Below are positions 28,827 through 38,319 of a stretch of 64,000 nt of DNA, one piece after another; position 1 is the stretch's first letter; each line of letters starts with the position of its first letter. The stretch is taken from NCBI RefSeq assembly GCF_003268475.1, contig NZ_MCIF01000002.1:2839382-2903381 (forward strand). The letters run 5' to 3'. The notes below the pieces were generated by a model. The model saw only the letters and a list, made by a program, of their open reading frames with translations, was not told the DNA's origin and searched no databases. This stretch comes from Thermogemmatispora tikiterensis. Lineage in GTDB: Bacteria; Chloroflexota; Ktedonobacteria; Ktedonobacterales; Ktedonobacteraceae. The translations under genes and the position numbers were made by a program.

Positions 28827-30065
28827 TCACTTTCCCTCCCTTCTTTGCCAGACATAGGCTAGCCAGCCACCCAATGCCAGAAGCACCCCTTGAGCATCCA
28901 CGCAGGCCGCCAGGAACAGAGCTTTGCTCACGGGTACGTGATAAAGAGCCAGGATAGCAACCAGAGTTCCTTCACGTATTCCAAGACCATTGCACAAAGA
29001 CAGTGGAAGGGCTGCAGCAAGCGCCACCAGCGGAATGGCAACAAGATAACAAGGCAACGGCAGATGGATATCGAGAGCCAGACCGTAGCTATAGTAGTTC
29101 AGTGCGGCCATGACCCAGAAACAGAGGCTGAAGCCCAGCGCAGCCAAGAAAGAGGACGGTCTGGCCACCAGTGTAGTCAGAGCAGCCTGCACAGCAGCCA
29201 CTCCCTTACCATAGAGAGAGCAAGACCAACCGCCCGCTTTAGCGAGCCAGGCAGGCCATTGCCGCTTGCTGGTCAGCCTGGTGATTCCTAACAGGCAAGC
29301 CAGAGCGAGTGTGACCATCAGGCTGGCGGTAGCAGCCACAGCCCCCAAAGGGGCAGGTAGGAGCTGCCTCCAGATACAGAGCACACCCCCCAGCAGCAGA
29401 CTCAGGGCCAGCAAACCCAGCAAACGGGCCAGGGCCAGAGTGGCTGCTGCCAGCGGATAGGAGCCAAGCACTCGACCTGAGTAGAGCGTCTTGACAGCAT
29501 CGCTCCCTATCCCCAGCGGGAGGCAGTGACTGAAAGCGAGACCTATCAGATAGAGCCGGATCAGCTCCGCCAAATCGAGGCGCCTGCCCTGAGCAAGTAA
29601 TAAGGCCCGCCACTGGTAGGCGCTGATGACCACGCAGAGCAGCCCGCTCGACCCTCCCAGAAGTAGACAGGCACAGCTTACCTGGCCGCGTGCCAGGCCC
29701 ATCCACCTCACAGGGGCTGCGAGAGTTCTCCAAGCGAGCAAACAGGCAGAAGCTAGAGAGATGGCGCCCAAAACCTGCACTCCCAATATCCGCCAAACAG
29801 ATCCCCTCCATATGGCAGCACCCGCAAAGCAAGCGCTCTTTCCAGCCACCTCACCCTGGGAGAGCTGGCCTGCAGGCGGAGTAGCGGCTGAGGAACAATC
29901 TGCAGCGCCAGCATGCTCAGCAGGAGAAGACAGGAGAGACCCCTTCTCCAGGGGGCATAGCCTGATACGTACCAACCTCCTCACAGGTGAGGGCAGTGGC
30001 GGCATAGGCGCCACTGTCCCCACCTCTTTACGAGAGGCTAGAACAGGAGATGGTTTATCTATCAT
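28827..30065 (-). CDS. UPF0104 / LPG-synthase-TM-like flippase-type protein
   Basis: 412 aa with a ~90-residue soluble N-terminus and about eight TM helices. The segments LGIGSDAVKTLYSGRVLG and the C-terminal PLSLCNGLGIREGTLVAI match the lysylphosphatidylglycerol-synthase TM family (PF03706), which also includes proteins of polysaccharide and glycolipid clusters. There is no C-terminal synthetase domain, so aminoacylation of lipid is unlikely; a role in moving lipid-linked sugars is inference. It overlaps the end of the epimerase gene by 11 nt and has GAGAGAGG before its ATG. Confidence 0.82.
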   Translation of the reverse strand: MIDKPSPVLASRKEVGTVAPMPPLPSPVRRLVRIRLCPLEKGSLLSSPAEHAGAADCSSAATPPAGQLSQGEVAGKSACFAGAAIWRGSVWRILGVQVLGAISLASACLLAWRTLAAPVRWMGLARGQVSCACLLLGGSSGLLCVVISAYQWRALLLAQGRRLDLAELIRLYLIGLAFSHCLPLGIGSDAVKTLYSGRVLGSYPLAAATLALARLLGLLALSLLLGGVLCIWRQLLPAPLGAVAATASLMVTLALACLLGITRLTSKRQWPAWLAKAGGWSCSLYGKGVAAVQAALTTLVARPSSFLAALGFSLCFWVMAALNYYSYGLALDIHLPLPCYLVAIPLVALAAALPLSLCNGLGIREGTLVAILALYHVPVSKALFLAACVDAQGVLLALGGWLAYVWQRREGK

Positions 30066-31080
30066 CGCCTCTCTCCCCCAGCAGCTGGCTTATCGAGCCA
30101 TAAGGCCAACCAAGGTAAGGGCGAGAAGTTAAGCTGCGAGCGTAAGAGATCACATAGTCTAGCTCACGCTGCAATCCCTCGCGTAGCCCTACTCGTGGAG
30201 AGAAGCCCAAGACATAGTTGGCTTGTGAAATGTCAGCGAAGGTATTACGGGCCTCGCCCCGCTGCTCATCGAGGAACTTCACAGGCAGAGGCGTCCCGCT
30301 CATCTCCTCCAGCAGGCCGAGGACGTCACGAATGCTGACCTGAGCGCCCCCCGCAATATTAAAGGCCCGACCCACCGCCGCCGGGACAGTTGCCGCCAGC
30401 AAATTTGCCTCTACCACATCATCCACATAGGTCACATCTCGTGTCTGTAGACCGTCGCCGTAAACAAGAGCTGGCTGCTGGTTGATCAGCGCAGAGCAGA
30501 AGCGGTAGAAGGCCATGTCGGGTCGCTGGCGAGGACCATAGACAGTAAAGTAGCGGAGAATGACCACAGGCAGGCCACAGTTACGGTGATAGAGCATACA
30601 CAACTGCTCGGTGGCAACCTTGGTCACTCCATAGGGCGAGACAGGTCGCAACGGAGCCGCTTCGTTCACTGGCAAGCAGGCCGCCTCGCCGTAGACCGAT
30701 GAAGAAGAAGCACAGATGAAACGTCGCACATTCCCTGCGCGGACGGCAGCCTCCAGCAAGCGCTGGGTAGCCAGCACATTGGCGTCAATATAGCGTACAA
30801 ACTCATTCCCCCAGCCCTGGCGCACACCAGCCTGAGCAGCGAGATGAAACACCCAGTCCACACCATCAAGGAGCGCGACCAGGGGCAGCCGGAGCAGGTC
30901 GCCCTCGATAAAGTCAAAACGATTGGATGCAGAGATCCCTTCGATATTCCGCTCCTTGATTTGACGCGGATAGCAATCGGTAAAAGCATCGATACCACAG
31001 ACCTCATGTCCTTCAGCCAGCAGGCGTTCAGCTAGATGGGACCCAATAAAGCCAGCTGCACCTGTAATAAGGCAGCGCAT
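30055..31080 (-). CDS. NAD-dependent sugar-nucleotide epimerase/dehydratase
   Basis: 341 aa from the ATG at 31080 (GGAGGTGAACCG before it). Extended SDR: the Rossmann motif [16 protein letters not shown] at the start, catalytic Ser in [11 protein letters not shown], YxxxK as YGVTKVATE, and [15 protein letters not shown], typical of UDP-glucose 4-epimerase and UDP-glucuronate epimerase relatives. It should supply a sugar nucleotide to the neighbouring glycosyltransferases. Which sugar is made cannot be read from the sequence. Confidence 0.92.
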   Translation of the reverse strand: MRCLITGAAGFIGSHLAERLLAEGHEVCGIDAFTDCYPRQIKERNIEGISASNRFDFIEGDLLRLPLVALLDGVDWVFHLAAQAGVRQGWGNEFVRYIDANVLATQRLLEAAVRAGNVRRFICASSSSVYGEAACLPVNEAAPLRPVSPYGVTKVATEQLCMLYHRNCGLPVVILRYFTVYGPRQRPDMAFYRFCSALINQQPALVYGDGLQTRDVTYVDDVVEANLLAATVPAAVGRAFNIAGGAQVSIRDVLGLLEEMSGTPLPVKFLDEQRGEARNTFADISQANYVLGFSPRVGLREGLQRELDYVISYARSLTSRPYLGWPYGSISQLLGERGDDR

Positions 31081-31219
31081 CGGTTCACCTCCACCACATA
31101 GCTTTGCTCTAGAGAATGAGCAGCAAGCAATCGACAAAACAACATTTAATCTGGTTGACGAAATCACTTTTAATCACACTCGGACATTTATTAATCGTTT
31201 AACAGTTATTGCCTTGCCA

Positions 31220-32014
31220 TCAGCACCTCACCGCCAGGAAAGCCAACTCGCTTCCAACCCGCCGAACGCAACGAGAAGAGAGACGAATCAGGGGAAGAAA
31301 GAGCGGGCCTAACAAAGCGAAGCAGGGGCCGCGCAACCGACAGCCGGCGCATAACCCTGCTAGCAGCCAGGCGCAGAGAGACCAGCAGTACATCAGATCG
31401 AGGGGATCGCGCGAGTCGTTCCTCACTACACGGAAGCCACTGGCTTCGAGGAGCGCATAGATTTCAGAGAGAGCATAGCCAGGCCGGACATGACCATCCT
31501 CTCGTTCAGCAGCTGGAAGTACCTTGCGACGTGCAGAAGGGACCTGGAGCACCAGGAGGCCCCCAGGGCGCAGCACAGCGGCGATCTGCCGGAGCAAAGC
31601 GAGGTCATCGACAATATGCTCCAGCACCGCCAGGCAACAGACTCCGTCGAATGAGCCAAGCTCTAGCTCCGTCAGCTGGCAGGCATCAGCCGCCAGAAAG
31701 CGCGCCTGATGCAAACCAGCACGAGTCGCTACGGCTGCAGCGCGTTCTACGCGCCTTACATCACGCTCGATCCCCACCACCTTGGCGCCGCAGGCAGCCA
31801 GGCGCAGCGTCAGATCGCCGATGCCACAGCCGATATCCAGCCAGCGCTCTCCGCACACGCTATAGCCACGCAGCACCGAGCGCAGCAGATCGAGGCGGAT
31901 CGTCTTCCCCAACGGCGGCTCCAGTAGAATCAGGTAGAGATGCAACAACCAACGAGGTAGCCGCAACTCCTCCTTCGCCGCCTCCGCGAAAAGATCGCGC
32001 AAATAGCGCTTCAT
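31220..32014 (-). CDS. SAM-dependent methyltransferase of the glycan cluster
   Basis: 264 aa class I methyltransferase. SAM motif I is [28 protein letters not shown], followed by [25 protein letters not shown] and a [10 protein letters not shown] strand. The C-terminal part contains a hydrophobic stretch near residues 207-245 that may bind a membrane. The start overlaps the GT4 stop by 4 nt (ATGA), so it is translated with that gene. A sugar- or lipid-modifying role is inferred from the cluster. Confidence 0.85.
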   Translation of the reverse strand: MKRYLRDLFAEAAKEELRLPRWLLHLYLILLEPPLGKTIRLDLLRSVLRGYSVCGERWLDIGCGIGDLTLRLAACGAKVVGIERDVRRVERAAAVATRAGLHQARFLAADACQLTELELGSFDGVCCLAVLEHIVDDLALLRQIAAVLRPGGLLVLQVPSARRKVLPAAEREDGHVRPGYALSEIYALLEASGFRVVRNDSRDPLDLMYCWSLCAWLLAGLCAGCRLRGPCFALLGPLFLPLIRLSSRCVRRVGSELAFLAVRC

Positions 32015-33309
32015 CTGGGGAACCTCCTCATCTCTGCAGCCACTACGTCAGCATAGAGGCGCTGTTGCTGCCTTACAAAGGCGGACCAGCTCCAGCGTCG
32101 GGCCGCGAAACGCTTAGCAGCACAGGCCAGAGCACGTGCGTATGTCGCATTCTCCAGGAGGAGGAGCGTACCGGCGGCCAGGCCCTGTGACGTTGGCGGT
32201 ACCAACAGGGCCACCTCGGGATTAAGGACTTGAGTGTGAGCAGCTATCGAGGTTGCCAGCACGGGCTTGCCAGAGTGCAAGTAGCTCGCCAGCTTCAGCG
32301 GCATATTTGTCCCTGCACAACGTGGGCTAACCAGGATGGTAGCTTGCTTCATATATGCAGCCACCTCAGAGGGTGGACGCTGACCAAGGATCTCCACACA
32401 CTCCTCGATCCCCAGGCGACAACAGAGCGCCCGCAAAGCGGCGACCTGATCCTGTCGTCCACCAATGATCTGGTAACGGACGGCAGGGCAGCGTTGTCGT
32501 ACCATGACAGCGCTCTCCAGCAGCAGCTCGATCCCCTGGTAGCGCTCCAGGGTGCCAGTGTAGAGTAGCAAGGGTCCCATCCCCTGGGAGGCAGACCCAA
32601 AGCCCGGTCGATCTACGGCCATCCCGGCCTTCCTCTGCACCAGGGTGAGAGCAGCCGGAGGATCACTCGACTCAGTCGCTGTTGCAGCGGCAGCAACCGG
32701 CTGCTGCTCAGCTCCTTTGCCGCCATCTTCGGCGGCTGGCAGCAGCCCCTCTGGCAAGGCTACGTTCTCTATGACATAGGTCTTGCGAGCACCCATCTGC
32801 CAGGCCTCCCGCTCCAGAGCCGGGCAAATCGCCACCACTGCATTGGCATGGCGAAGTATCCAGGCTTGCAGGCGATGCAGCCCCCAGAGCAGCCAGCGCT
32901 GATGCTCATAGCCCAGACAAGCCGCCTGCTGAGCAAGATGAGAATGCATATAATAGACATGCCGACAGCGGAAGAGGGCCGCGAGCAGGACGCCAAAGGC
33001 CCCGGCCTCTTCATGCGTGCAGAGGCAGTCATAGCGCTGACAACACAGCCGCCAGCAGGTCCAAAGAAAGAGCAGCAGATCAAAGAGTAGTTTGGCGGGA
33101 GAGGGGCCAACAGGCACCTCACGGATGAGGGGCAGGCCAGGAATGCGCCAGATGCGCACCCCGGCCAACGCTACTGGCTCTCCAAGGGGATAGGTCACCA
33201 GGTCCGCTTGATAGCCCAGCTCGCTCAGAGCGCGTAGCTGGGCATAAATACTGAACGGCACTCCACGGGGGGCAAAAAAGGGTTGAGGAGCCATTACCAA
33301 TATTTTCAT
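32011..33309 (-). CDS. GT4-family glycosyltransferase
   Basis: 432 aa GT-B enzyme. The N-terminal MKILVMAPQPFFAPRGVPFSIYAQLRAL with its glycine-rich turn, and the C-terminal LLLYTGTLERYQGIELLLESA, the YQIIGG strand, and PPSEVAAYMKQATILVSPRCAGTNMPLKLASYLHSGKPVLAT, are the normal GT4 landmarks. In the last one the usual E-x7-E is degenerate (GTNMPLKL). It should add a sugar to a lipid or polysaccharide intermediate. A ~90-bp spacer separates it from the upstream GT2 gene; the next gene is translationally coupled. Confidence 0.88.
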   Translation of the reverse strand: MKILVMAPQPFFAPRGVPFSIYAQLRALSELGYQADLVTYPLGEPVALAGVRIWRIPGLPLIREVPVGPSPAKLLFDLLLFLWTCWRLCCQRYDCLCTHEEAGAFGVLLAALFRCRHVYYMHSHLAQQAACLGYEHQRWLLWGLHRLQAWILRHANAVVAICPALEREAWQMGARKTYVIENVALPEGLLPAAEDGGKGAEQQPVAAAATATESSDPPAALTLVQRKAGMAVDRPGFGSASQGMGPLLLYTGTLERYQGIELLLESAVMVRQRCPAVRYQIIGGRQDQVAALRALCCRLGIEECVEILGQRPPSEVAAYMKQATILVSPRCAGTNMPLKLASYLHSGKPVLATSIAAHTQVLNPEVALLVPPTSQGLAAGTLLLLENATYARALACAAKRFAARRWSWSAFVRQQQRLYADVVAAEMRRFPR

Positions 33310-33394
33310 CTCATGCTACCTACTTCTTCCCTCAAACAACGTTTCCACAAGCATTAGGTGGAGGAGATTCTCAGCGATCAAGACATTCCAGATT

Positions 33395-34381
33395 CTACCA
33401 ACACTCACAGCGTTCGGCGCCCGAGACGAGGCAGCGCACAACATAAGGTCGTTTGTTTTGAGACTCGTGGTAGGTGCGCATCAGCATCTCCGCCAACACG
33501 CTGAGCTGGAGCGAGAGGAGACTGAAGCAGCAACAGCCAGCCCCACCCAAGAGCACAGGCCCAGACCAGGAACCTACTCGCGGCCTGCGAGCCAGCAAGG
33601 GAAGAACCAGAGCAAGCGGCAGAAAGGCCATGCCAAGAGCGAGCGCCAGCAGCCCAGGCAGGCCCAATAGCTGCTGAGGACGAGTAGCAAAGCTCCTATA
33701 GAACTTCAAGATCAAGAGATCGAGAAGTACTTTCAGTGTCCGACTCAGGCCATAGTGCGAGCGCCCGGCATAACGTGGATGGTGAGTCACCTCAACCTCA
33801 GCAATCCGTGCACCAGCCAGAGCTGCATAGGCTGCTAGCAAGCGATGCATTTCTCCATAAAGGGGGACATGGGCAAAAACCGCGCGTCGATAGACCTTCA
33901 GCGTGCAACCGAGATCATGGATGGCAATACCAGCGATTCTGGAGACGAGGAGATTAGCCAGACGCGAGAGCAGACAACGTAGCCAGCCGTCTCCCCTCCG
34001 CCTTCGCCGCCAGCCACTGACCAGATCATACCCCTCCTCTAGCCTGGCCAGCAGCCGCGGGATATCCGCCGGATCGTTCTGCAGATCGGCATCGAGCAGG
34101 ATCAGTATCTCGCCACTGCTGTGAGCCACTCCAGCTGCCAGAGCAGCCGTCTGCCCAAAATTGCGGCTTAACCCCACCACCTTCACATGGAGATCCGTCG
34201 CCGCCAATTGCTCTAACAAGGGGAAACTACCGTCAGTACTACCATCATCGACATAAACGATCTCATACTCAATATTCATACTAGACATGACATCGCTCAC
34301 TCTTTGATGTAAAAGCGACAGATTCCCTAGCTCATTGTACACAGGAATAACCACTGATAAAGAGGTAGCTTGTTTAACCAT
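33395..34381 (-). CDS. GT2 polyprenyl-phosphate glycosyltransferase (GtrB/DPM1-like)
   Basis: GT-A domain with LSVVIPVYNELGNLSLLH, VDDGSTDGSFPLLEQL, GLSRNFGQTAALAAGVAHSSGE and LLDADLQNDPADIPRL, then two C-terminal TM helices. This is the pattern of GtrB-type enzymes that load a sugar onto undecaprenyl phosphate, which would feed the GT-C protein of the same cluster. I chose ATG 34381 (328 aa), right before the conserved fold; in-frame ATGs at 34426, 34489 and 34567 would add an AT-rich-coded, unconserved N-terminus. No strong RBS marks any of them. Confidence 0.85.
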   Translation of the reverse strand: MVKQATSLSVVIPVYNELGNLSLLHQRVSDVMSSMNIEYEIVYVDDGSTDGSFPLLEQLAATDLHVKVVGLSRNFGQTAALAAGVAHSSGEILILLDADLQNDPADIPRLLARLEEGYDLVSGWRRRRRGDGWLRCLLSRLANLLVSRIAGIAIHDLGCTLKVYRRAVFAHVPLYGEMHRLLAAYAALAGARIAEVEVTHHPRYAGRSHYGLSRTLKVLLDLLILKFYRSFATRPQQLLGLPGLLALALGMAFLPLALVLPLLARRPRVGSWSGPVLLGGAGCCCFSLLSLQLSVLAEMLMRTYHESQNKRPYVVRCLVSGAERCECW

Positions 34382-34570
34382 GTTTATATCATACAACCTT
34401 CCAGCTTTCTTGATTTCCCCGTGCATATGTTTCAACGATTCATTTTGACGGAGGTAACTCCTTCTCTGAGATTTATTTAAATTGATCATTTTAAATGAAT
34501 AGCCAACACAATTATCGGAAAATGAAATCCTAAAGGAAAGGGAATAGCGTAATAAGAAATTAAGCATTAT
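34382..34570. other. AT-rich segment upstream of the GT2 gene
   Basis: About 190 bp with visibly lower GC than the flanking DNA, including runs such as ATTTATTTAAATTGATC. It probably holds the promoter of the glycan cluster, but I cannot pick a convincing -35/-10 pair. Similar shorter AT-rich gaps occur at 25936-26020, 27450-27494 and 31140-31215. Confidence 0.5.
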
Positions 34571-34756
34571 GGTGACGAAAAGGGGAGAGCAAAAAGGGGG
34601 GGTCCTCTCAGACTGGCAGAGACCGCCGCTTCCGGCGAGGAGCGGAAGCAGGATTAAGGATGCCGGCTGCTCCCGCTCCTCGCCGGTCCTGGTCTCAGCA
34701 GCGGACAGGCCAGACGAGGAGGGGAGAGCAAGTCAATGCAGACAGGCTAGTGCTGT

Positions 34757-35944
34757 TCACGAGACCTCAACGGCCAGGGCCACGGCACCGCCGCCGCCCA
34801 AACAGAGCGTCGCCAAACCTCGCCCGCCGCCGCGGCGTCGTAGCTCATAGATGAGGGTAATCAAGATACGCGAACCGCTGGAGCCAATAGGATGGCCGAG
34901 GGCAATCGCGCCTCCGTTCACATTGACCCGGCTCCAGTCCCAACCCAGCTCTTTCCCGTTAGCCAGCGTCTGAGTGGCAAAAGCCTCGTTCACCTCGATC
35001 AAATCGAAGTCGCTCAGCTGCAAACCAGTCAGCTCCAGCAGCCGCTTGACAGCACGTGTTGGGGCCGCGAAGATATAGCGGGGTGTAATGGCAGCCGAAG
35101 CATAGCCGATAATACGGGCGAGCACCGGCAACCCCTGCTCACGAGCAAGTGTTTGCTCCACGACCACCGTCGCCGAGGCCCCATCGCTGAGTCCAGGAGC
35201 ATTACCCGCCGTGACCGTTCCCTGTTCCTGGAAAGCTGGCTTGAGCTTGGCCAGGGCCTCCAGTGAAGTATCAGAGCGAATCGGTTCATCACTTTCAACG
35301 AAGACACTGGCCCCCTTCTGCTTGACCTCGATCGGGACGATCTCTTCCTTAAAGCGGCCAGCGGCTGTCGCCGCTGCAGCCTTCTGATGGCTGGCGAGAG
35401 CGAACCGATCCTGCTCCTCGCGGGAGATTCCAAAGGCCTCGGCAATAATTTCTGCCTCGTTCCCCATATGCACATGCTCGAAGGCACACCAGAGGCCATC
35501 ATGAATCACCCCGTCCACCAGCTCAGCGTGGCCCATGCGGTAGCCAGTGCGCGCCTTCGGTAAGAGATAAGGGGCATTCGACATGCTCTCCATGCCGCCG
35601 GCGACAAAGGCGTGCCCGTCGCCCGCCCGAATGGCCTGAGCTGCTAGCATCACGGCCTTGAGGCCCGACCCACAAACTTTGTTAACGGTGAAAGCCGGAA
35701 TCTCGACGGGCAAGCCAGCCCCGATCGCCGCCTGACGTGCTGGAGCCTGCCCCAGGCCCGCCGAGACTACATTACCCATAATCACTTCATCGATGGTTTC
35801 GACAGCAATGCCCGAACGGCGCACCGCCTCCTTGATCGCAATAGCCCCCAGCTGCGGGGCCGTAAAGCTCGCAAGCGTCCCTAAGAATTTCCCCGTCGGG
35901 GTGCGCGCCGCGCCAACAATCACAGGCACTGGTTCTGTTGTCAT
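34757..35944 (-). CDS. Acetyl-CoA acetyltransferase (thiolase)
   Basis: 395 aa thiolase condensing or cleaving acetoacetyl-CoA. The N-terminal active cysteine lies in [11 protein letters not shown], followed by [23 protein letters not shown], the catalytic His in [17 protein letters not shown], and the second Cys in [13 protein letters not shown] complete the set. Length and spacing are typical of biosynthetic or short-chain thiolases. It stands alone, with its own promoter, downstream of the anti-sigma gene. Confidence 0.96.
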   Translation of the reverse strand: MTTEPVPVIVGAARTPTGKFLGTLASFTAPQLGAIAIKEAVRRSGIAVETIDEVIMGNVVSAGLGQAPARQAAIGAGLPVEIPAFTVNKVCGSGLKAVMLAAQAIRAGDGHAFVAGGMESMSNAPYLLPKARTGYRMGHAELVDGVIHDGLWCAFEHVHMGNEAEIIAEAFGISREEQDRFALASHQKAAAATAAGRFKEEIVPIEVKQKGASVFVESDEPIRSDTSLEALAKLKPAFQEQGTVTAGNAPGLSDGASATVVVEQTLAREQGLPVLARIIGYASAAITPRYIFAAPTRAVKRLLELTGLQLSDFDLIEVNEAFATQTLANGKELGWDWSRVNVNGGAIALGHPIGSSGSRILITLIYELRRRGGGRGLATLCLGGGGAVALAVEVS

Positions 35945-36037
35945 GATGGGTGCTCCTGCTGCCAGTGCAGCCTCTCAGATTGCTTCATCGCCGGAACAGC
36001 TGCCCTTCGCCAGGCCCTGCTGCTCCTTCGTCCTCCC

Positions 36038-36067
36038 ATTGTAGCCTCCAGTTCCTAACCAATGCAA
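36038..36067 (-). promoter_or_regulatory. Thiolase promoter
   Basis: Minus strand: -35 TTGCAT (36062-36067), 18-bp spacer, -10 TACAAT (36038-36043). Predicted start near 36031, ~85 bases before the thiolase ATG. Confidence 0.5.
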
Positions 36068-36089
36068 GCAAGCGAGAATCAGCGCGCTG

Positions 36090-37133
36090 CTACGGCGCGG
36101 CGGGAAGCCGGCCCGGCAGAAAGTCCGCGGGTGGGCGCATGTCCCAGAGACGCTCAGAGACCTGGTCTTCCGCCAGCAGACGCAGACTATCGTACACCGG
36201 CTGACCCTGCTGAGCACCTTCAGCATACAGGAGGTTAACCGGACGGTAACGCTGATCCAGTAGCAAAATGTAGTTGCTGGGCAACCAGATCCGGTAGACT
36301 GTTTGCCCTTGAAAGCGGCCTCGCCCAAGATAGTGGGCACTACCCTGCTGAAGATCGCGACGCAACAGCCCAAGATCAAAGGCTGTGTCCTGGACATTCC
36401 ACTGGGCAGGATTCCACTGCATCACGTGATGCATCATGTCCAGTCCAAGTACGGTTTTTCCATCGCTGATCAGCACCACATCCAGCTGACCTGGCATAGT
36501 GGCCTCCACATGCAGCTCGCCGGTTCCCAGGTTGTGATAGGTTTCGACGCGATAAGGCAGCCCCTCATCACTCATCCTGGTCTGACGATGGTAGAGTACA
36601 TAGCCACTCCAGGAGAGTCCAGTCGGCAAGGCGAACGCCTGCGAGGGATGCCAGACAGTGCTCAGCCCTATGGAGGCCCCGAGGACAAGCAGAACCAGAG
36701 CTGCCACCGCTGGCAAGAGAAAGAGGCGACGGCGAACGGTAGAGCGGCGGACTGGAGGAGGTGGAGCCATCAAGCGCGGCTGGGCGCGAGACACGTCGGC
36801 TTGCTCGCGGAACCCTCCCTCCTTCATCTCCCGGGTGGTAGTGACCGGTGGTCCCCAGCGGGCCGCGATCGCCTGATAGACAGCCCGGTCCACACGTGAC
36901 GAGGGACCTGTTTGCTCTAGCTTACGCAGCAGCTGAGTAACCTGGCTCAAGAGACGATAGGTCTGCAGACAGGCAGGACAATCGTAGACATGCTCCAGCA
37001 CCGCCTGCGCCTGCTCAAAGCTCAAGTCATCGAGAATAGCCAGGTAGAGCTGGATGGTCTCGCAGACCTGCAGCCCGCGCTCACGAGCTGATGGCAGTGG
37101 CGGCAAACCAGGCTCATGCATCGCCTCACTCAT
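36090..37133 (-). CDS. Anti-sigma factor, zinc-finger type with external LolA/RseB-like domain
   Basis: 347 aa. The N-terminal ~75 residues hold a ZAS-type zinc motif (HVYDCPAC, H-x3-C-x2-C, with an earlier Cys at ~24) expected to bind the sigma factor encoded just upstream. A TM helix (about 130-150) leads to an external ~180-residue beta-rich domain (GYVLYHRQTRM, VVLISDGKTVLGLD, FQGQTVYRIWLP) resembling LolA/RseB-like lipid-binding folds. That suggests a sensor of envelope lipids or peptides. Start and sigma stop overlap (ATGA), so the pair is co-translated. Confidence 0.83.
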   Translation of the reverse strand: MSEAMHEPGLPPLPSARERGLQVCETIQLYLAILDDLSFEQAQAVLEHVYDCPACLQTYRLLSQVTQLLRKLEQTGPSSRVDRAVYQAIAARWGPPVTTTREMKEGGFREQADVSRAQPRLMAPPPPVRRSTVRRRLFLLPAVAALVLLVLGASIGLSTVWHPSQAFALPTGLSWSGYVLYHRQTRMSDEGLPYRVETYHNLGTGELHVEATMPGQLDVVLISDGKTVLGLDMMHHVMQWNPAQWNVQDTAFDLGLLRRDLQQGSAHYLGRGRFQGQTVYRIWLPSNYILLLDQRYRPVNLLYAEGAQQGQPVYDSLRLLAEDQVSERLWDMRPPADFLPGRLPAAP

Positions 37134-37756
37134 CGCCGGCGCTCCTCCCCCTTCAGATGCTCTCGCTCGATGCGTATATAGCGTTCGATAAACATCTTCT
37201 TCGCCCGAGATATGCGTGTTGCGGCAGCGTTGGGGGAGATTCCGATGATGGTAGCAATCTCCTGATAGGGCAGGCCCTGAACGGCGCTCAACAGGAGCAC
37301 GATAGCGTAATCCAGGGGCATTGCCGCCAGCGCGGCACGGATATGTTCACGCTCCACGATTTCGGGAATGCCTCCGCTATCAGCCAGTAACAGAGCAAAC
37401 TCCTCGGAGATCGAGCCTTCATCGTGTTCGCCCTGATGACTACCCAGGGAGAGAGGCCACCAGGCAATACGCTTCCGCCTGCGCAAGAGATCTACGCAGA
37501 GATTGGTTGCAATACGATAGAGCCAGGCGCCGAGATTCTCTCGGTCACGCAGATGATCCCAGGCCAGGCAGGCACGGATAAAGACCTCCTGCGTCATATC
37601 ATCGGCGTCCTCACGGTTCCCCAGCAGATGATAAATATAGGAGTGAATTGGCCGACTGAACCGCTCATAGAGCCTGCTTAAGGCCAGGGCACTCTCGGAA
37701 TCAGCAAAAGATTCAGAGCCGGCTCTCTGCGAATGCGCAGGCGTTTTCTCTGTCAT
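37130..37756 (-). CDS. ECF RNA polymerase sigma factor
   Basis: 208 aa. Region 2 (YIYHLLGNREDADDMTQEVFIRACLAW, then NLGAWLYRIATNLCVDLLRRRKR) and region 4 (LPYQEIATIIGISPNAAATRISRAKKMF) are clear, with no region 1 or 3, as in group IV sigma factors. It overlaps its putative anti-sigma gene by 4 nt. A promoter with an extended -10 and a palindrome at the start site lies 130 bp upstream. Confidence 0.93.
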   Translation of the reverse strand: MTEKTPAHSQRAGSESFADSESALALSRLYERFSRPIHSYIYHLLGNREDADDMTQEVFIRACLAWDHLRDRENLGAWLYRIATNLCVDLLRRRKRIAWWPLSLGSHQGEHDEGSISEEFALLLADSGGIPEIVEREHIRAALAAMPLDYAIVLLLSAVQGLPYQEIATIIGISPNAAATRISRAKKMFIERYIRIEREHLKGEERRR

Positions 37757-37872
37757 GCTGACATGTACTCTTTCTCTCCGGGCCTCTGCGACAGCGGCGG
37801 CACCAGCGTTACTGGCGTTACCAGCCAGCAGTTACCTGCACCCTCGCCATCTTCACCGACCTTGCTAAAAGC

Positions 37873-37897
37873 ATGCATATGCATACCTAGTATAGCA
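37873..37897 (-). promoter_or_regulatory. ECF operon promoter with palindromic operator at +1
   Basis: Minus strand: extended -10 TGC-TATACT (37889-37897) without a good -35, followed at the expected start by the perfect 12-bp palindrome ATGCATATGCAT (37873-37884). A dimeric regulator could block initiation here. Confidence 0.45.
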
Positions 37898-38108
37898 GGA
37901 ACGCCCGGTGAATAGAACATGCCAGTGGGTACTGAGGAGATGCTCTCCGCTTACAAGGCCAATAACCTTGCCTCAGCGCTCACCAGGAGGCCACTGCCTT
38001 GCTCCCTCCCTCTCCCTCTCACGAGCCAACAGGCCAGCTTTTTCAGGCAGTTTCCTCAGGCCTACCCATCCATCCAGCGGCAGTGGCCCTGCAGAGGCCA
38101 CCCTCGCC

Positions 38109-38133
38109 GTTCTCCGATCAATGATCGGAGAAC
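38109..38133. promoter_or_regulatory. 25-bp perfect palindrome, putative operator
   Basis: Two 12-bp arms (GTTCTCCGATCA and TGATCGGAGAAC) around one base, ending 5 bp before the -35 box of the HEPN gene promoter. The size, symmetry and position suit a dimeric transcription factor. Confidence 0.65.
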
Positions 38134-38138
38134 CTGCA

Positions 38139-38167
38139 TTGACACCACGCGCTGACAGGACTAATAT
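38139..38167 (+). promoter_or_regulatory. Strong sigma-A-type promoter of the HEPN gene
   Basis: Perfect -35 TTGACA (38139-38144), 17-bp spacer, -10 TAATAT (38162-38167). Predicted start ~38174, giving a leader of about 145 bases. Confidence 0.75.
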
Positions 38168-38252
38168 AGAGGAGAAACACACAGAGGTATCAATAAGCGG
38201 AAAGCCTGGTACGTTACGGGCAGGGGACAGGTCGTTTGAGCCAAGAGAATAG

Positions 38253-38297
38253 CCGCCCAGGGCACTAGCCAGCTGGCTGTAGCTGGCCCCTGGGCGG
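38253..38297 (+). repeat. Leader hairpin of the HEPN gene
   Basis: Perfect 10-bp stem (CCGCCCAGGG/CCCTGGGCGG) enclosing a further palindrome AGCCAGCTGGCT, just before the RBS (GGGGAG, 38303-38308). It could form a long structured 5' leader controlling access to the RBS. No T-run follows. Confidence 0.55.
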
Positions 38298-38319
38298 GCA
38301 CTGGGGAGAGCTTACTCAG

